Below, piece after piece: positions 4,939 through 5,081 of a stretch of 5,081 nt of DNA (positions are counted from its first letter, which is position 1; every line of letters starts with the position of its first letter). This DNA comes from Oscillospiraceae bacterium. GTDB lineage: Bacteria; Bacillota; Clostridia; Oscillospirales; Oscillospiraceae. Under the pieces are notes generated by a model. The model was given only the letters and a program-made list of their open reading frames with translations. It had not been told where the DNA came from and did no database searches. Position numbers and translations under genes: made by a program. The stretch is taken from the NCBI GenBank assembly GCA_017405545.1, contig JAFRAF010000308.1, positions 1 through 5,081 of the forward strand, given 5' to 3'.

Positions 4939-5081
4939 TCATACAGCAACAGCAAGAGTGTTGTCATCCAGCCTGAAAACGTGATCGGACAGTCTGTCCT
5001 GCTCAGCGACTTCAGATCGGTTGATGTCATGTACCATATGGGCGAGCGTCTGAACGTCCATATCAGAAGATACAGCCAGGC
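4939..5081 (-). CDS. Unknown protein, C-terminal end (partial)
   Basis: An open frame of 46 codons enters from the right edge and ends at TGA (4941-4939). The peptide is soluble-looking, with SSDMDVQTLAHMVHDINRS and EVAEQDRLSDHVFRLDD segments and a short hydrophobic end (NTLAVAV). I cannot assign a family. The stop is followed immediately by the GAGG SD and then the ATG of the 50-residue gene on the same strand, with a 10-base gap, which supports it as the real frame. The opposite strand is also open here in the same codon register, so the strand call is not certain. Confidence 0.5.
   Translation of the reverse strand, partial: LAVSSDMDVQTLAHMVHDINRSEVAEQDRLSDHVFRLDDNTLAVAV

Noticed and set aside
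4782..4976. Plus-strand phenylalanine-rich, membrane-like ORF
   Set aside because: The hydrophobicity is the complement of Lys/Glu codons in the 50-residue minus-strand protein; no SD.
4927..5081. Plus-strand open frame starting MAGTSYSNSK and running off the right edge
   Set aside because: Its composition is protein-like, but there is no SD before the ATG at 4927, and it lies in the same codon register as the minus-strand frame that ends beside the SD of the next gene. Kept as an alternative, not as a call.

Overview
The window looks like a chromosomal segment from a Clostridia-type Firmicute, possibly near the Oscillospiraceae/Ruminococcaceae. This is inferred from the gene families (NrdR, bacterial non-heme ferritin, a DUF421-DUF4363 pair, a clostridial-style MBL protein), strong AGGAGG-type ribosome binding sites, TTGACA/TATAAT promoters and mixed GC-rich codon use. 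Genus cannot be decided from the sequence alone.

Layout, left to right. The 3' end of nrdR (+) runs in from the left edge and meets a ferritin gene (-) across a shared hairpin terminator. Ferritin and an MBL-fold hydrolase gene (+) are transcribed divergently from two good sigma-A promoters. The MBL gene then converges on a two-gene minus-strand operon: a DUF421/YetF-like membrane protein followed by a translationally coupled DUF4363 protein. Across a 132-bp divergent intergenic region lies a guaA-type GMP synthase gene (+). These genes up to about 4345 are mostly housekeeping.

The right end (about 4346-5081) differs. It holds a short, minus-strand, SD-driven cluster of unrecognised small genes: the C-terminus of an unknown protein, a charged 50-residue protein, a tiny ORF that a one-base change would turn into a 20-residue hydrophobic peptide, and the N-terminal part of a ClpX/HslU-like AAA+ ATPase. 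The ATPase reading frame stops just inside the Walker A motif. The roughly 80 bp between it and the guaA stop codon have TGTT...AACA ends and a 21-bp spaced repeat, which may mark a rearrangement or insertion-element scar. This end looks like an accessory module broken against the core chromosome.

The two points most worth a second look are the GMP synthase, whose glutamine amidotransferase domain is reduced to a remnant without the catalytic Cys and without room for the His/Glu pair, so it should depend on free ammonia or a separate subunit, and the truncated accessory cluster at 4427-5081.
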